DNA from: an uncultured Actinomycetes bacterium
GTDB taxonomy: Bacteria > Actinomycetota > Actinomycetes > Nanopelagicales > Nanopelagicaceae
Reading direction: 5' to 3'
Length of the DNA stretch: 64,000 nucleotides
NCBI GenBank assembly: GCA_903827945.1
Contig: CAIKKN010000006.1
Span: forward strand, 79,621-143,620
In this document: positions 45,471 to 54,508 of the stretch, piece after piece
Layout: each line of letters opens with the position of its first letter
Position numbering within the stretch: position 1 is the stretch's first letter
The notes under the pieces: generated by a model
Databases searched by the model: none
What the model was told of the DNA's origin: nothing
Seen by the model: the letters and a program-made list of their open reading frames with translations, nothing else
Position numbers and translations under genes: made by a program

Positions 45471-45779
45471 ATGTTGAGAATATTGGGACCAGAAAAGAAA
45501 ATTATGGCATCCATGACAATCGCCGTTTTACTCTTTTCGCCTGTTACTTTATTTTCTGCGGCAGCCGATCAAATTCAAGCAAGCCCGGCAGCCACCGCCC
45601 AAACCTCAGCGACGCAAACATCCGATGATTCACAACATGAAGAATCTCCTCCAGCCCATCGAATAGATGAAGAGCGGGACAACCATTTTGAAGGTGCCCA
45701 ACTTATATTGGTCGGAGCGGCCTTAGTTATTGCTCTTGGACTCGCCTACCGCGCCGGTCGCCGCCGCCGCGAACACTAA
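45471..45779 (+). CDS. Small secreted/membrane-anchored protein of unknown function
   Basis: About 102 residues. The start at 45471 gives a charged n-region (LRILGPEKK) and a hydrophobic signal-like segment (MTIAVLLFSPVTLFSAAA) with a plausible AAA-type cleavage site; starts at 45456 (TTG) and 45504 are alternatives. The middle is Ala/Thr/Ser/Gln-rich with an acidic, His-containing patch (SQHEESPPAHRIDEERDNH), and the C-terminus is a single helix (LILVGAALVIALGLAY) ending RAGRRRREH. This topology resembles a surface protein held by a C-terminal anchor. The cobalamin riboswitch begins about 47 bp downstream. Confidence 0.6.
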   Translation: MLRILGPEKKIMASMTIAVLLFSPVTLFSAAADQIQASPAATAQTSATQTSDDSQHEESPPAHRIDEERDNHFEGAQLILVGAALVIALGLAYRAGRRRREH

Positions 45780-45825
45780 TTCTCTCCAAAAAACAAAAAT
45801 ACTTCCCAGCTTTCTGATAACTTTT

Positions 45826-45975
45826 ACCCGCCCGCAAGGGTGAAATGCTTGAGAGCGAAGTCCGGTGAAATACCGGCGCTGTCCCGCAACTGTAAAAATC
45901 TTCAGTCTCAATCGAAGATTTAAGCCAGGTCGCCTCTCCTCATTTGGATGTATCCGACCTCGGAGGAAGGTCGGG
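45826..45975 (+). promoter_or_regulatory. Cobalamin (B12) riboswitch aptamer
   Basis: Hallmark elements in order: CCGGTGAAATACCGG (45862-45876), GCTGTCCCGCAACTGT (45878-45893), and the B12 box AAGCCAGGTCGCC (45922-45934), then a CCGACCT/AGGTCGG hairpin (45954-45974) that may be the kissing-loop arm. It is directly upstream of a B12-type ABC importer, which fits repression by adenosylcobalamin. Confidence 0.95.
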
Positions 45976-45983
45976 CCTCTTAG

Positions 45984-46012
45984 GTCTTTGGTGAACTCTC
46001 CAAGACTTTTTT
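45984..46012 (+). terminator. First terminator-like hairpin of the cobalamin riboswitch
   Basis: GTCTTTGG pairs with CCAAGAC (one bulged T) across a loop, followed by TTTTTT. It lies between the aptamer and the second terminator. Confidence 0.65.
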
Positions 46013-46025
46013 AGCCCACACCTTT

Positions 46026-46052
46026 CTCCCTCAAAGTTTGAGGGAGTTTTTT
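46026..46052 (+). terminator. Second terminator of the riboswitch, containing the btuF ribosome-binding site
   Basis: CTCCCTCAA-AGT-TTGAGGGAG, a perfect 9-bp stem with a 3-nt loop, followed by six T residues that abut the ATG at 46053. The 3' arm GAGGGAG is also the only Shine-Dalgarno for the gene, so the same hairpin could stop transcription or hide the ribosome-binding site. Confidence 0.88.
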
Positions 46053-46910
46053 ATGTTCAAGAAGTATGTTGTCTTTATAGCTTTGCCGGCAATGGCGATA
46101 TCCGCCGCCCTCACACCGTTAGCTCATGCAACGGATGCACCTCATAAAATCATTTCACTCTCCCCTTCTGCGACAGAAGATCTCTTTGCAATTGGCGCAG
46201 GAACCCAAGTGATTGCAGTTGATCAACTTTCCAATTTCCCATCATCGGCGCCCGCCTCAAAACTAGATGCATTCTCTCCAAATGTTGAGGCAATCGCGGC
46301 GTACAAGCCTGATTTAGTGATTCTCAATTCTGGAGCAACAAAAGCCGAGTCCGTTAGGTCCGCACTTAAGAAATTGAGAATTAAGGTTTATTTCGAAACC
46401 GCGCCATTGGATATGACAGGTGCGTACAAAGAGATAACAGAACTGGGCTCACTCACTGGTAAAGGACCACAGGCTCAGACGCTTATTCGTTCGATGAAAT
46501 CCGCCATAAAAAAAGCGATCGAAACTGGTCGGAAGAAATCACCGATATCGATTTATCACGAACTTGATGACACTTTGTACTCTGTAACATCAGAAACTTT
46601 CATAGGCCGGGTTTATAAAGATTTCAACCTGGTGAACGTCGCCGATGCTGCTGCAAAAGCCGATTCCTACGGCTACCCGCAGCTAACTCCTGAGTATGTC
46701 GTTCAATCCAATCCATCGATAATCTATTTATCTGATGCGCAATATGGCACTAATTTGGCAAGTGTTGCCGCGCGCCCTGGGTGGTCCACCCTGAAGGCAG
46801 TAACCAGCAATCACGTTGTGGCCCTTCCCGAAGATATTCCTTCTCGATGGGGTCCACGGCTTGTCGATTTTTATCAATTCGTAAGTAAGTCGATTGCAGG
46901 AATTAACTGA
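46053..46910 (+). CDS. btuF: Cobalamin-type ABC transporter substrate-binding protein
   Basis: Extracytoplasmic binding protein of the class III (BtuF/FhuD) fold, 285 residues. An N-terminal signal peptide (MFKKYVVFIALPAMAISAAL) ends near AHA; there is no lipobox. Core segments are RIISLSPSATE-like KIISLSPSATEDLFAIGAG, PNVEAIAAYKPDLVIL, and the C-terminal IYLSDAQYG and RWGPRLVDFYQF. The ATG at 46053 has the GAGGGAG SD. An upstream in-frame TTG would lie inside the terminator hairpin and is rejected. The riboswitch indicates cobalamin or a cobinamide precursor as ligand. Confidence 0.9.
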   Translation: MFKKYVVFIALPAMAISAALTPLAHATDAPHKIISLSPSATEDLFAIGAGTQVIAVDQLSNFPSSAPASKLDAFSPNVEAIAAYKPDLVILNSGATKAESVRSALKKLRIKVYFETAPLDMTGAYKEITELGSLTGKGPQAQTLIRSMKSAIKKAIETGRKKSPISIYHELDDTLYSVTSETFIGRVYKDFNLVNVADAAAKADSYGYPQLTPEYVVQSNPSIIYLSDAQYGTNLASVAARPGWSTLKAVTSNHVVALPEDIPSRWGPRLVDFYQFVSKSIAGIN

Positions 46911-46912
46911 CC

Positions 46913-47932
46913 ATGAAAAAAACGAGCGCAGGAATCGGGCAGATTTGGAATTGGAAGATCACTGCCTCCTGCGCTCTAATTCTTCTAGCCATTGGAACGC
47001 TGGCGATTAGCCTTGGTCCTATTCATCTTGGTTTTTTTGACATACTGAAAACTCTCATCGGCGCGCATGGTTTAGAAGGACAAGACCGCACGGTGCTTCT
47101 TGATCTACGCCTCCCCCGCGCGTTATTGGCAGCACTCGTTGGCGCCGCTCTTGCAACAAGCGGCGCTGTTTATCAAACTGTATTTAGAAATCCTCTTGCA
47201 GATCCATACTTACTTGGAGCGGCGAGCGGGGCAGGACTTGGGGCCACAATCGCGATTACAAATAGTGGAGGAAACATCTACGGGTGGCTTCCAATATTTT
47301 CATTTGTCGGGGCAACCCTCGCCGTGATGACTTCATTCTTTATTTCTGGTCGATTTTTCGCAGAGCCAAATACTCTTCTTCTCTCTGGAATAGCTGTCGG
47401 CTCTTTCGCGACCGCTGTACAGACTTATTTGCAACAGCGCCACAGCAACGCGCTTAGACCTGTGTATAACTGGATTCTAGGTGAGTTGACGGTCGCAAAC
47501 TGGAGCATTGTCTCGTGGTCCTCCATTTACATCCTCTCATCGATACTTGTGCTAGTTACCGTATCTAAGAAATTAGATGGCCTTCTCCTCAGCGATGAAG
47601 AATCATTTTCATTAGGCATAGACCCAAACAGGCTTCGAATGATTGCCGTTGCTGCTGCAACCTTAGCGACCGCAACAGCGGTCTCAGCATCGGGGCTTAT
47701 CGGCTTTGTTGGAATCGTTGTCCCACACTTGGTGCGAGGAGTTACTCATCGAGTGACTAACCGCTCACTTGCAACAATCGCTTTAGTTGGAGCGAGTTTC
47801 TTGGTTCTTGCAGATCTTGGAGCAAGGACGATTCTCTCCCCTGCAGAACTTCCTATCGGCGTAATAACTGCTTTTGTTGGAGCGCCATTCTTTCTCTTCG
47901 TGCTTCGAACAAGGAGGGTTTCACATCAATGA
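46913..47932 (+). CDS. btuC: Cobalamin ABC transporter permease (FecCD family)
   Basis: Membrane permease of 339 residues with about nine to ten helices. FecCD-family signatures: LRLPRALLAALVGAALATSG (~residues 65-84), GAVYQTVFRNPLADPYLLGAASGAGLGA, and the cytoplasmic coupling segment GIVVPHLVRGV...NRSLATIALVGASFLVLADLGAR (~267 on). Starts 2 bp after btuF. Its stop overlaps the ATPase gene by four bases. Confidence 0.93.
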   Translation: MKKTSAGIGQIWNWKITASCALILLAIGTLAISLGPIHLGFFDILKTLIGAHGLEGQDRTVLLDLRLPRALLAALVGAALATSGAVYQTVFRNPLADPYLLGAASGAGLGATIAITNSGGNIYGWLPIFSFVGATLAVMTSFFISGRFFAEPNTLLLSGIAVGSFATAVQTYLQQRHSNALRPVYNWILGELTVANWSIVSWSSIYILSSILVLVTVSKKLDGLLLSDEESFSLGIDPNRLRMIAVAAATLATATAVSASGLIGFVGIVVPHLVRGVTHRVTNRSLATIALVGASFLVLADLGARTILSPAELPIGVITAFVGAPFFLFVLRTRRVSHQ

Positions 47933-48690
47933 TTAAAGTTGCAGACCTCACAGTAAAAATGGGTGGCCGCTCCATTCTCAATGACATCAATCTAGAGATC
48001 CCGCATGGGCATTGGACATGCCTCGTCGGTCCAAACGGTGGTGGTAAAACTACTTTTCTAAAAGTTCTTCTAGGTGTTCGTGAATATTCGGGATCATTGC
48101 AAGATAACGGCGTTGAGGTTTACAGAAACCACAAGAGAAACGTCGCCTTTGTTCCCCAAAGTCCAGAAATCCCAACGGGCATGACTGTTGCCGAATACGT
48201 GGCTTTGGGAAGATCTAAAGTCGATGGATGGGGTAATGAAACTGCAAAAAGTCGTCAATTTATCGAAGAAGTACTTATTCAAACTCAGCTTTATGGAATG
48301 CACCAACGACACGTTGCACAGCTATCTGGCGGAGAAATGCAACGAGCCCTCATAGCAAGAGCGCTAGCCCAGGAGCCACAACTTATTCTGTTGGATGAAC
48401 CCACATCAGCACTCGATTTGCATCACCAAATTTCGGTGCTCAATAACATCGAAGACTTGAAGAGCCGTGGCGTAACCGTAATCTCCACGATGCATGACAT
48501 CACTCTGGCAGCAATGTATGCCGAACGCATAGTGGTGATGCACGAAGGCAAAACTTTGCTCGACGGAATTGCCTCAGATGTTATTCATTCAGCCGAACTT
48601 CGTACGGCATTTGATAATCGCATCAACGTGTACACACTTGACAGCGGACGTCCGGTAATTGTGGCTTCGAAGGATGAATCAAAAAACTAA
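47929..48690 (+). CDS. btuD: Cobalamin ABC transporter ATP-binding protein
   Basis: Cytoplasmic ATPase of the importer, 253 residues. Walker A GPNGGGKTTF (~residues 34-43), Q-loop VPQSPEIP (~74), signature LSGGEMQRALIARAL (~126-140), Walker B LILLDEPTSALDLHHQ (~147-162), switch His in STMHDITLA. Completes the btuFCD-type operon. Its 3' end overlaps the convergent gcvT by 4 bp. Confidence 0.93.
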   Translation: MIKVADLTVKMGGRSILNDINLEIPHGHWTCLVGPNGGGKTTFLKVLLGVREYSGSLQDNGVEVYRNHKRNVAFVPQSPEIPTGMTVAEYVALGRSKVDGWGNETAKSRQFIEEVLIQTQLYGMHQRHVAQLSGGEMQRALIARALAQEPQLILLDEPTSALDLHHQISVLNNIEDLKSRGVTVISTMHDITLAAMYAERIVVMHEGKTLLDGIASDVIHSAELRTAFDNRINVYTLDSGRPVIVASKDESKN

Positions 48691-49811
48691 CGAACGTGGG
48701 ATTCCACAAATGGCGTCTTCACAACTTCCACATTGCTCACCCGCCCGCGCACATCAATAGTCAACTCATCGCCTATGGATATATCTGTCGAAATAAGCGC
48801 CAAAGCAATTCCTTGTTTCAAAGTCGGCGAAAAAGTTCCGCTGGTTACTATTCCAACGACTTTGCCATCCCCGGTCATTACGTTCATTCCGGCACGAGGG
48901 ATCCCGCGGTCCTTAGATTTGAGTCCCCTCAATCGCCTGGAAAGTCCATCTCTTTTTAAATTAACAAGCGATTCTTTTCCATTGAAGCCGCTCTTTTCGA
49001 GCGCTATAGCCCAGTTCGCACTTGCTTCTAGTGGAGTAATTTCCAATGAAAGCTCATGTCCATGAAGCGGATACGCCATCTCGGTTCGCAATGTGTCTCG
49101 TGATCCAAGTCCACATACGCGCCCACCTACCTCAGTGATTTTTTCGACAAGCAGTTCCCAAAGCGCAAGTGTCGAGCTCCAAGCAGGAACTAATTCGTAT
49201 CCGAATTCACCTGTGTAACCAGTGCGGCAAACAATGATCTGACCAAGTGCTTGGTAATCCGGCAGAGTTGCAACCGTAAATTCTGTGTAATCAAGGTTTA
49301 AGTCCAAGCCAAGGGATTCCATTACTTTTCCACTTAAAGGCCCCTGGACTGCTAATACTCCAAAGCTTTTATGGATGTTGACAACAGCAATACCTGAGGG
49401 CGCAGCATTTGAGATCACATCAAAGACGGCTGAACAGTTTGCTGCATTTGGAATGAGGAAAAGATCTTCTTCAGATTTTCTGTAAACAATCAGATCATCA
49501 ATGACTCCACCTTTTTCATTGCAGAGGAGGTTATATTGAGAGCTTCCATTTGAAATCTTGCTCAAATCATTCGTCACGATTCCATTCAAGAAATCAATCG
49601 CACCGGGCCCGGTTATGCCAATTTTTCCAAGATGCGACACATCAAAGATGCCAACTTTCTCGCGAACCGCAGCGTGCTCGGCCAGCACTCCCCCCGCTTG
49701 TTCGCCCACCATCACCTTTGGGTATTCGATTGGCATATCCCAGCCACCGAAGTCCGCCATTTTTGCTCCTGCATCGACATGCCACTGATAAAGGGGTGAG
49801 GTGTTTTCCAT
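48687..49811 (-). CDS. gcvT: Glycine cleavage system T protein (aminomethyltransferase)
   Basis: Transfers the methylene of the aminomethyl-lipoyl H protein to tetrahydrofolate, releasing ammonia. The 374-residue product has MADFGGWDMPIEYP (~residues 18-31), DVSHLGKIGITGPGAIDFLNGIVTNDL (as DVSHLGKI and TNDLSKI), RTGYTGEFGYELV (~196-208, folate-site) and RTEMAYPLHGHEL. gcvH and gcvP are not in this window. TAAGTT ends exactly 6 nt before the ATG. Confidence 0.93.
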   Translation of the reverse strand: MENTSPLYQWHVDAGAKMADFGGWDMPIEYPKVMVGEQAGGVLAEHAAVREKVGIFDVSHLGKIGITGPGAIDFLNGIVTNDLSKISNGSSQYNLLCNEKGGVIDDLIVYRKSEEDLFLIPNAANCSAVFDVISNAAPSGIAVVNIHKSFGVLAVQGPLSGKVMESLGLDLNLDYTEFTVATLPDYQALGQIIVCRTGYTGEFGYELVPAWSSTLALWELLVEKITEVGGRVCGLGSRDTLRTEMAYPLHGHELSLEITPLEASANWAIALEKSGFNGKESLVNLKRDGLSRRLRGLKSKDRGIPRAGMNVMTGDGKVVGIVTSGTFSPTLKQGIALALISTDISIGDELTIDVRGRVSNVEVVKTPFVESHVR

Positions 49812-49817
49812 ACTTGA

Positions 49818-49823
49818 AACTTA
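49818..49823 (-). promoter_or_regulatory. Candidate -10 box of gcvT (leaderless)
   Basis: The minus strand reads TAAGTT, then TCAAGT, then ATG, a 6-nt spacing. It lies in the 36-bp gap shared with the divergent pepA. Confidence 0.55.
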
Positions 49824-49847
49824 TCAAATGAATGAGAGGATTCAGCA

Positions 49848-51338
49848 ATGGCAACCCTTAAAACATCAGAAGATCAAAAGTCAGAGATTCTTGTAATTGG
49901 CCTCTCCTCAAAAGATGGAAAGCTGAGCATTGAATCTGGCTCGACACTTGTTAATACAAAAGCCTTGCAATCTGCACTGGCAGACTTGGGTGCCACAGGA
50001 AAAGCGGAAGAAGTCTTAAAAATAACTTCAGGCTCATCTCCACGTTTGATTGTGACTACGGGCTTGGGAGAGAGTCGAAGTGATTACCCTGCAGAGACCC
50101 TTCGCCGAGCAGCAGGCGCTGCAACTAGAGAAATCGCTGGGCACCAAAATGTAGATTTTGCGCTCCCTCACAAGAGCACCGAACAATTTGCCGCCATTGC
50201 AGAGGGAATTGCGCTTGGCGCTTACAACTTCACCGATTTTCGCTTTGCTTCTCTTGTCGAGCAAAAGAAGCCGTTAGTTCAAGGAACAGTCCTTTCAAAG
50301 ATCGGAAATTCCAGCGAAGCAAAGAACGCACTCAAGCGTGCTAATACTCTTGCGGTTCATACCCACATGGTGAGAAATTTGGTAAATACCCCACCTAGCC
50401 ACTTAACTCCGGCTTCCTTTGCAGATCAAATGAAGAAATTGGCAACAAAACTAGGCGTTAAAGCAGAAATTTTTTCGGAAGCAGCACTTAAAAGTAAGGG
50501 CTTTGGTGGAATTAGTGGAGTTGGTCAGGGTTCGGCAAATCCACCTCGCCTACTTCATCTTTCATACAAACCAGCAACCGGTAAACCAAAAGCGCGTATC
50601 GCTTTGGTCGGCAAGGGAATCACTTTTGATAGTGGCGGCCTCGCGCTAAAACCAGCGGCAGGTATGGAAGCAATGAAGTGCGATATGGCTGGCGCTGCTG
50701 CAATTGTTGCAACGATTCTTGCTGCTGCGGAATTGAAATTACCTGTGGCAATTGATGGCTGGGCCGCGCTGGCTGAAAATATGGTGAGCGACACCGCCCA
50801 ACGTCCAAGTGATGTAATCACAATCTACGGTGGCAAAACCGTTGAAGTATTGAATCCTGATGCAGAAGGTCGATTGGTATTGGCAGATGCTTTGGTTAAA
50901 GCGCAAGAAGTTGGGAAGAAGGCTGGAGGGCTCGACGCTCTCATCGACGTTGCCACACTTACTGGAGCACAGGGCATCGCCCTTGGAAATCGCACTAGCG
51001 CCGTTATGACAAACAACGATGCGTTGTCGGCAAAGTTCCTTGATGCTGCGCGTAAAAGTGGTGAGCTTTTCTGGCCAATGCCACTTCCCGATGAACTACG
51101 TTCAACTCTCGATTCGGCCGTTGCTGATCTTGGAAATATTTCAAACAAAAAGGATCGACAAGCGGGCATGCTAATCGGAGGTGTCTTCCTTCGGGAGTTC
51201 GTGGAGCCAACCGTTCCGTGGATCCACCTAGATATTGCATCACCGGCTTATAACGAGGCGGCGCCACATGGCTACACACCGGTCGGGGGCACAGGGGTCG
51301 CCGTAAGGTCACTTCTCACACTTCTAGAGTCCTTTTAG
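49848..51338 (+). CDS. pepA: Leucyl aminopeptidase (M17 family)
   Basis: Cytoplasmic two-metal aminopeptidase of 496 residues. The C-terminal catalytic domain has KGITFDSGGLALKP (metal-binding Lys/Asp, ~residues 257-270), CDMAGAAAIVA, and the M17 signature, here NPDAEGRLVLADAL instead of the usual NTDAEGRL. The N-terminal regulatory domain (1-~165) is present. AGAGGA lies 9 nt before the ATG. Neighbouring gcvT, lpd and E2 follow the mycobacterial order. Confidence 0.93.
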   Translation: MATLKTSEDQKSEILVIGLSSKDGKLSIESGSTLVNTKALQSALADLGATGKAEEVLKITSGSSPRLIVTTGLGESRSDYPAETLRRAAGAATREIAGHQNVDFALPHKSTEQFAAIAEGIALGAYNFTDFRFASLVEQKKPLVQGTVLSKIGNSSEAKNALKRANTLAVHTHMVRNLVNTPPSHLTPASFADQMKKLATKLGVKAEIFSEAALKSKGFGGISGVGQGSANPPRLLHLSYKPATGKPKARIALVGKGITFDSGGLALKPAAGMEAMKCDMAGAAAIVATILAAAELKLPVAIDGWAALAENMVSDTAQRPSDVITIYGGKTVEVLNPDAEGRLVLADALVKAQEVGKKAGGLDALIDVATLTGAQGIALGNRTSAVMTNNDALSAKFLDAARKSGELFWPMPLPDELRSTLDSAVADLGNISNKKDRQAGMLIGGVFLREFVEPTVPWIHLDIASPAYNEAAPHGYTPVGGTGVAVRSLLTLLESF

Positions 51339-51436
51339 CTCCATAGGCTGTATCGCGGAGCACATTTTGCGGGTTAAGCACGCCTAAATTCGTGGCAAGA
51401 TATGGGCTTGATGCTTATCGGGTGAAGGGTGCTTGA

Positions 51437-52804
51437 GTGACTGAGTTTGATGTACTGATTCTTGGCGGAGGTTCTGGGGGCTATGCATGTGCACTTCGCT
51501 CATCCCAGCTTGGTCTTAGCGTTGCTTTAATTGAGCAGGACAAACTTGGCGGCACTTGTCTGCATCGCGGATGTATACCAACTAAAGCACTTCTACATGC
51601 TGGCGAAGTAGCCGACAGCACGCGTCACGCAGCAGATTTCGGTGTTAACGCCCAACTTCACGGAATCGATATGTCAGCAGTCAACGCATATAAAGACGGC
51701 GTTGTCTCGAAATTACATAAAGGGTTGCAGGGTCTGGTTAAATCTAGAAGCGTCACTTACATCGAAGGCCACGGCAAGCTTGTGGCACCAAATGCGATTG
51801 AAGTGAATGGAGTTCGATACACAGGAAAAAACATTGTTTTGGGAACGGGCTCATACCCTCGAACACTTCCTGGTCTTGAAATTGATGGCAAAAGAATTAT
51901 TACAAGCGATCAGGCGCTGACTTTAGATTACGTTCCCAATTCTGTGATTGTTTTGGGTGGTGGCGTGATTGGTTGTGAATTCGCCTCAGTATGGAAATCT
52001 TTCGGAAGCGATGTAACGATTGTTGAAGGACTCCCCCGCCTCGTGGCGCTAGAAGATGAGTCTTCAAGCAAGCAACTAGAGCGAGCATTCCGCAAGCGCG
52101 GTATTAATTTTGAAGTTGGAACAAAGTTTCAATCTGCAAGCGTCCATGACAATGGCGTGAGCATCACATTGGAAAACGGAACGCAGTTCACCGCCGATGT
52201 ATTGCTTGTAGCTGTAGGGCGAGGACCAGTAACCGACAACATTGGTTATCAAGAACAAGGTCTAACGATGGATCGCGGATACCTCATTGTTGATGAGAAG
52301 TGCCGCACAAACATTCCAGGAATTTTTGCCGTTGGTGACATCATCCCAACTCTTCAACTTGCGCATGTTGGCTTTGCCGAAGGCATACTTGTAGCTGAGG
52401 AGATTGCTGGTCTCAACCCTCGCCCAATTAATTACGATGGAATTCCACGCGTAACCTATTCCGAGCCAGAAGTAGCCTCCGTTGGATTGACTACAGCAAC
52501 CGCAAAAGAACGTGGTTATGAGGTAGTTGAACTTACATACGACTTGGCAGGCAACGGCAAGGCAAATATTCTCAAGACTGCAGGATCTGTAAAGCTCGTC
52601 GCTCAAAAAGATGGTCCAGTACTTGGAATTCACATGGTTGGCGCACGAGTTGGCGAATTGCTCGCTGAGGCGCAACTAATTTTCAATTGGGAAGCTGAAG
52701 CATCTGATGTTGCTCAGCTAATTCATGCACACCCAACTCTTTCAGAAGCGGTTGGCGAAGCGCACCTTGCTCTCGCCGGTAAACCACTTCATGCGCACGG
52801 TTAA
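51437..52804 (+). CDS. lpd: Dihydrolipoamide dehydrogenase
   Basis: Common E3 component of 2-oxoacid dehydrogenase and glycine cleavage systems, 455 residues. FAD motif ILGGGSGGYACAL (~residues 7-19), redox disulfide GGTCLHRGCIP (~39-49), NAD motif VLGGGVIGCEFASVW (~172-186), second FAD motif IFAVGDI, and the C-terminal active-site His in HAHPTLSEA. GTG start at 51437 with GAAGGG 7 nt upstream. The E2 gene follows 24 bp later, so the two are co-transcribed. Confidence 0.95.
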   Translation: MTEFDVLILGGGSGGYACALRSSQLGLSVALIEQDKLGGTCLHRGCIPTKALLHAGEVADSTRHAADFGVNAQLHGIDMSAVNAYKDGVVSKLHKGLQGLVKSRSVTYIEGHGKLVAPNAIEVNGVRYTGKNIVLGTGSYPRTLPGLEIDGKRIITSDQALTLDYVPNSVIVLGGGVIGCEFASVWKSFGSDVTIVEGLPRLVALEDESSSKQLERAFRKRGINFEVGTKFQSASVHDNGVSITLENGTQFTADVLLVAVGRGPVTDNIGYQEQGLTMDRGYLIVDEKCRTNIPGIFAVGDIIPTLQLAHVGFAEGILVAEEIAGLNPRPINYDGIPRVTYSEPEVASVGLTTATAKERGYEVVELTYDLAGNGKANILKTAGSVKLVAQKDGPVLGIHMVGARVGELLAEAQLIFNWEAEASDVAQLIHAHPTLSEAVGEAHLALAGKPLHAHG

Positions 52805-52828
52805 AGAAAATAGGAAATAGGAGAAGAC

Positions 52829-54505
52829 ATGACATTCTCAGTAACGATGCCGGCGCTTGGTGAAAGCGTCACTGAAGGCACTGTCACACGTTGGCTTAAG
52901 TCGGAAGGTGACACAGTTGCTGTTGATGAACCTCTCCTTGAAGTATCAACCGACAAGGTAGACACAGAGATCCCTTCACCCGTTGCAGGCGTCATAAAGA
53001 AGATTGTTGTTGCCGTTGATTCAACTGTTCCAGTAGGAGCAGAACTTGCAGTAATTGATGATGGTGCAACTTCGAGCACGCCGCCTGCAGTTGCAGCTCC
53101 TCAAGTAGAAGCGCCTGTAGTCGCAGCGCCTGCGCCAGTCATCACTCCGCCAGTCATTACTCCACCAGTAATTGCTGAACCCGTGATTGCTCCACCAGTT
53201 TCTGTAACCCAGTCATCAGCCGGGGTAGTTGTTACCATGCCCGCGCTCGGTGAATCAGTCACAGAGGGAACTGTCACTCGTTGGCTAAAGAACGTTGGCG
53301 ATTTAGTCGCAGTTGATGAACCACTCCTTGAAGTTTCTACCGACAAAGTGGATACAGAAATTCCTTCTCCAGCTGCAGGAATAGTCATGGCGATCGACGT
53401 GCCCGTTGATTCCACGGTTCCAGTCGGCGCGCGTTTAGCGCTCATTGGTTCTTCGGCATCAGCTCCTGTTGCAGCTCCGGCTCCTGTTGCAGCTCCGGCT
53501 CCTGTTGCTGCTCCGGCTCCCGTTGCTGCTCCGGCTCCTGTTGCTGCTCCGGCACCCGTTGCCGTCAGCCAAGCAACTGACGCATATGTCACCCCTATCG
53601 TTCGTAAACTCGCTTCTGAAAATGGCGTTGACCTGAGCCGCGTTCAAGGAACAGGTGTTGGCGGACGAATTCGCAAAGAAGATGTTCTGGCAGCAGTTGT
53701 CCGCACACCAGCTGCATCTGTATCTTCAAGTGTTGCTCCTTCTCCTTCAGCGCAATCTTCCAAACCCGCACCTGTTGCGGTTTCTCCACTTCGCGGAACA
53801 ACTGTACAAATGTCTCGCCTTCGCAAAGTCATTGCAGACCGCATGCTTGAGTCACTTCATGTCAGTGCCCAACTTACGACCGTTGTCGAAGTTGATGTCA
53901 CGCGAATTGCCCGCCTTCGCGATAAGTCAAAGCAATCATTTGAAGAGCGTGAAGGAGTAAAGCTTTCATTCCTTCCATTCTTCGCTGTTGCAGTCTGTGA
54001 AGCGCTCAAGCAACACCCGGTTCTGAATTCCTCCGTCAATGGTGACCAAATTACTTACCATGGAGCTGAACATCTTGGTGTGGCCGTTGATACCGAAAAG
54101 GGTCTGCTTGTTCCGGTCGTTCGTGATGCTGGTGATTTGAATATGGGTGGAATCGCTCGTCGAATTGCAGATGTTGCAGAACGCACGCGCACAAATAAGA
54201 TTCTTCCAGATGAACTTGGTGGAGGAACTTTCACAATTACCAACACAGGTAGCCGTGGAGCTCTCTTTGATACGCCAATCATTAATCAACCACAGGTTGC
54301 AATTCTTGGACTTGGCGCAGTTGTAAAGCGTCCTGTTGTTGTGAAGGCTGAAGATGGCGGAGAAACAATCGCCATACGATCAATGGTTTATCTGGCGCTT
54401 TCCTACGACCATCGCATTGTTGATGGCGCCGATGCTGCCCGTTTCCTAGTGACTCTCAAAGAGCGTCTGGAAGCAGGACAATTTGAATCGGACTTGGGGC
54501 TCTAA
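52829..54505 (+). CDS. sucB: 2-oxoacid dehydrogenase E2 (dihydrolipoamide acyltransferase) with two lipoyl domains
   Basis: Acyltransferase core of the 2-oxoglutarate and/or pyruvate dehydrogenase, 558 residues. Two lipoyl domains (~1-77 and ~132-208), each with the lipoylated Lys in [14 protein letters not shown], are joined by Ala/Pro linkers. A peripheral-subunit-binding domain follows ([15 protein letters not shown], ~251-290), then the catalytic domain ending in [16 protein letters not shown] with the catalytic His and Asp. The second linker is a DNA tandem repeat (53462-53566). In actinobacteria one such E2 may serve both complexes, so the symbol is provisional. AGGAG lies before the ATG. 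Confidence 0.92.
   Translation: MTFSVTMPALGESVTEGTVTRWLKSEGDTVAVDEPLLEVSTDKVDTEIPSPVAGVIKKIVVAVDSTVPVGAELAVIDDGATSSTPPAVAAPQVEAPVVAAPAPVITPPVITPPVIAEPVIAPPVSVTQSSAGVVVTMPALGESVTEGTVTRWLKNVGDLVAVDEPLLEVSTDKVDTEIPSPAAGIVMAIDVPVDSTVPVGARLALIGSSASAPVAAPAPVAAPAPVAAPAPVAAPAPVAAPAPVAVSQATDAYVTPIVRKLASENGVDLSRVQGTGVGGRIRKEDVLAAVVRTPAASVSSSVAPSPSAQSSKPAPVAVSPLRGTTVQMSRLRKVIADRMLESLHVSAQLTTVVEVDVTRIARLRDKSKQSFEEREGVKLSFLPFFAVAVCEALKQHPVLNSSVNGDQITYHGAEHLGVAVDTEKGLLVPVVRDAGDLNMGGIARRIADVAERTRTNKILPDELGGGTFTITNTGSRGALFDTPIINQPQVAILGLGAVVKRPVVVKAEDGGETIAIRSMVYLALSYDHRIVDGADAARFLVTLKERLEAGQFESDLGL
53462..53566 (+). repeat. Tandem 18-bp repeat encoding the Ala-Pro linker of the E2
   Basis: Five full copies of an 18-bp unit close to GCTCCTGTTGCAGCTCCG plus a partial sixth, coding for (APVAAP)n. 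Copies differ by a few silent changes. It produces a flexible swinging-arm linker and is a likely site of length variation. Confidence 0.92.
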
Positions 54506-54508
54506 TAC

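Noticed and set aside
46038..46052. Upstream in-frame TTG start for the B12-binding protein
   Set aside because: It lies inside the terminator stem, whereas the ATG at 46053 has the SD and gives a normal signal peptide.
53462..53566. CRISPR-like array
   Set aside because: The units are contiguous 18-bp repeats without spacers and lie in frame within a gene.
53101..53592. Minus-strand reading frame with Ala/Thr/Gly repeats across the E2 linker
   Set aside because: It is the antisense image of the (APVAAP)n linker repeat and has no homology or start signals.
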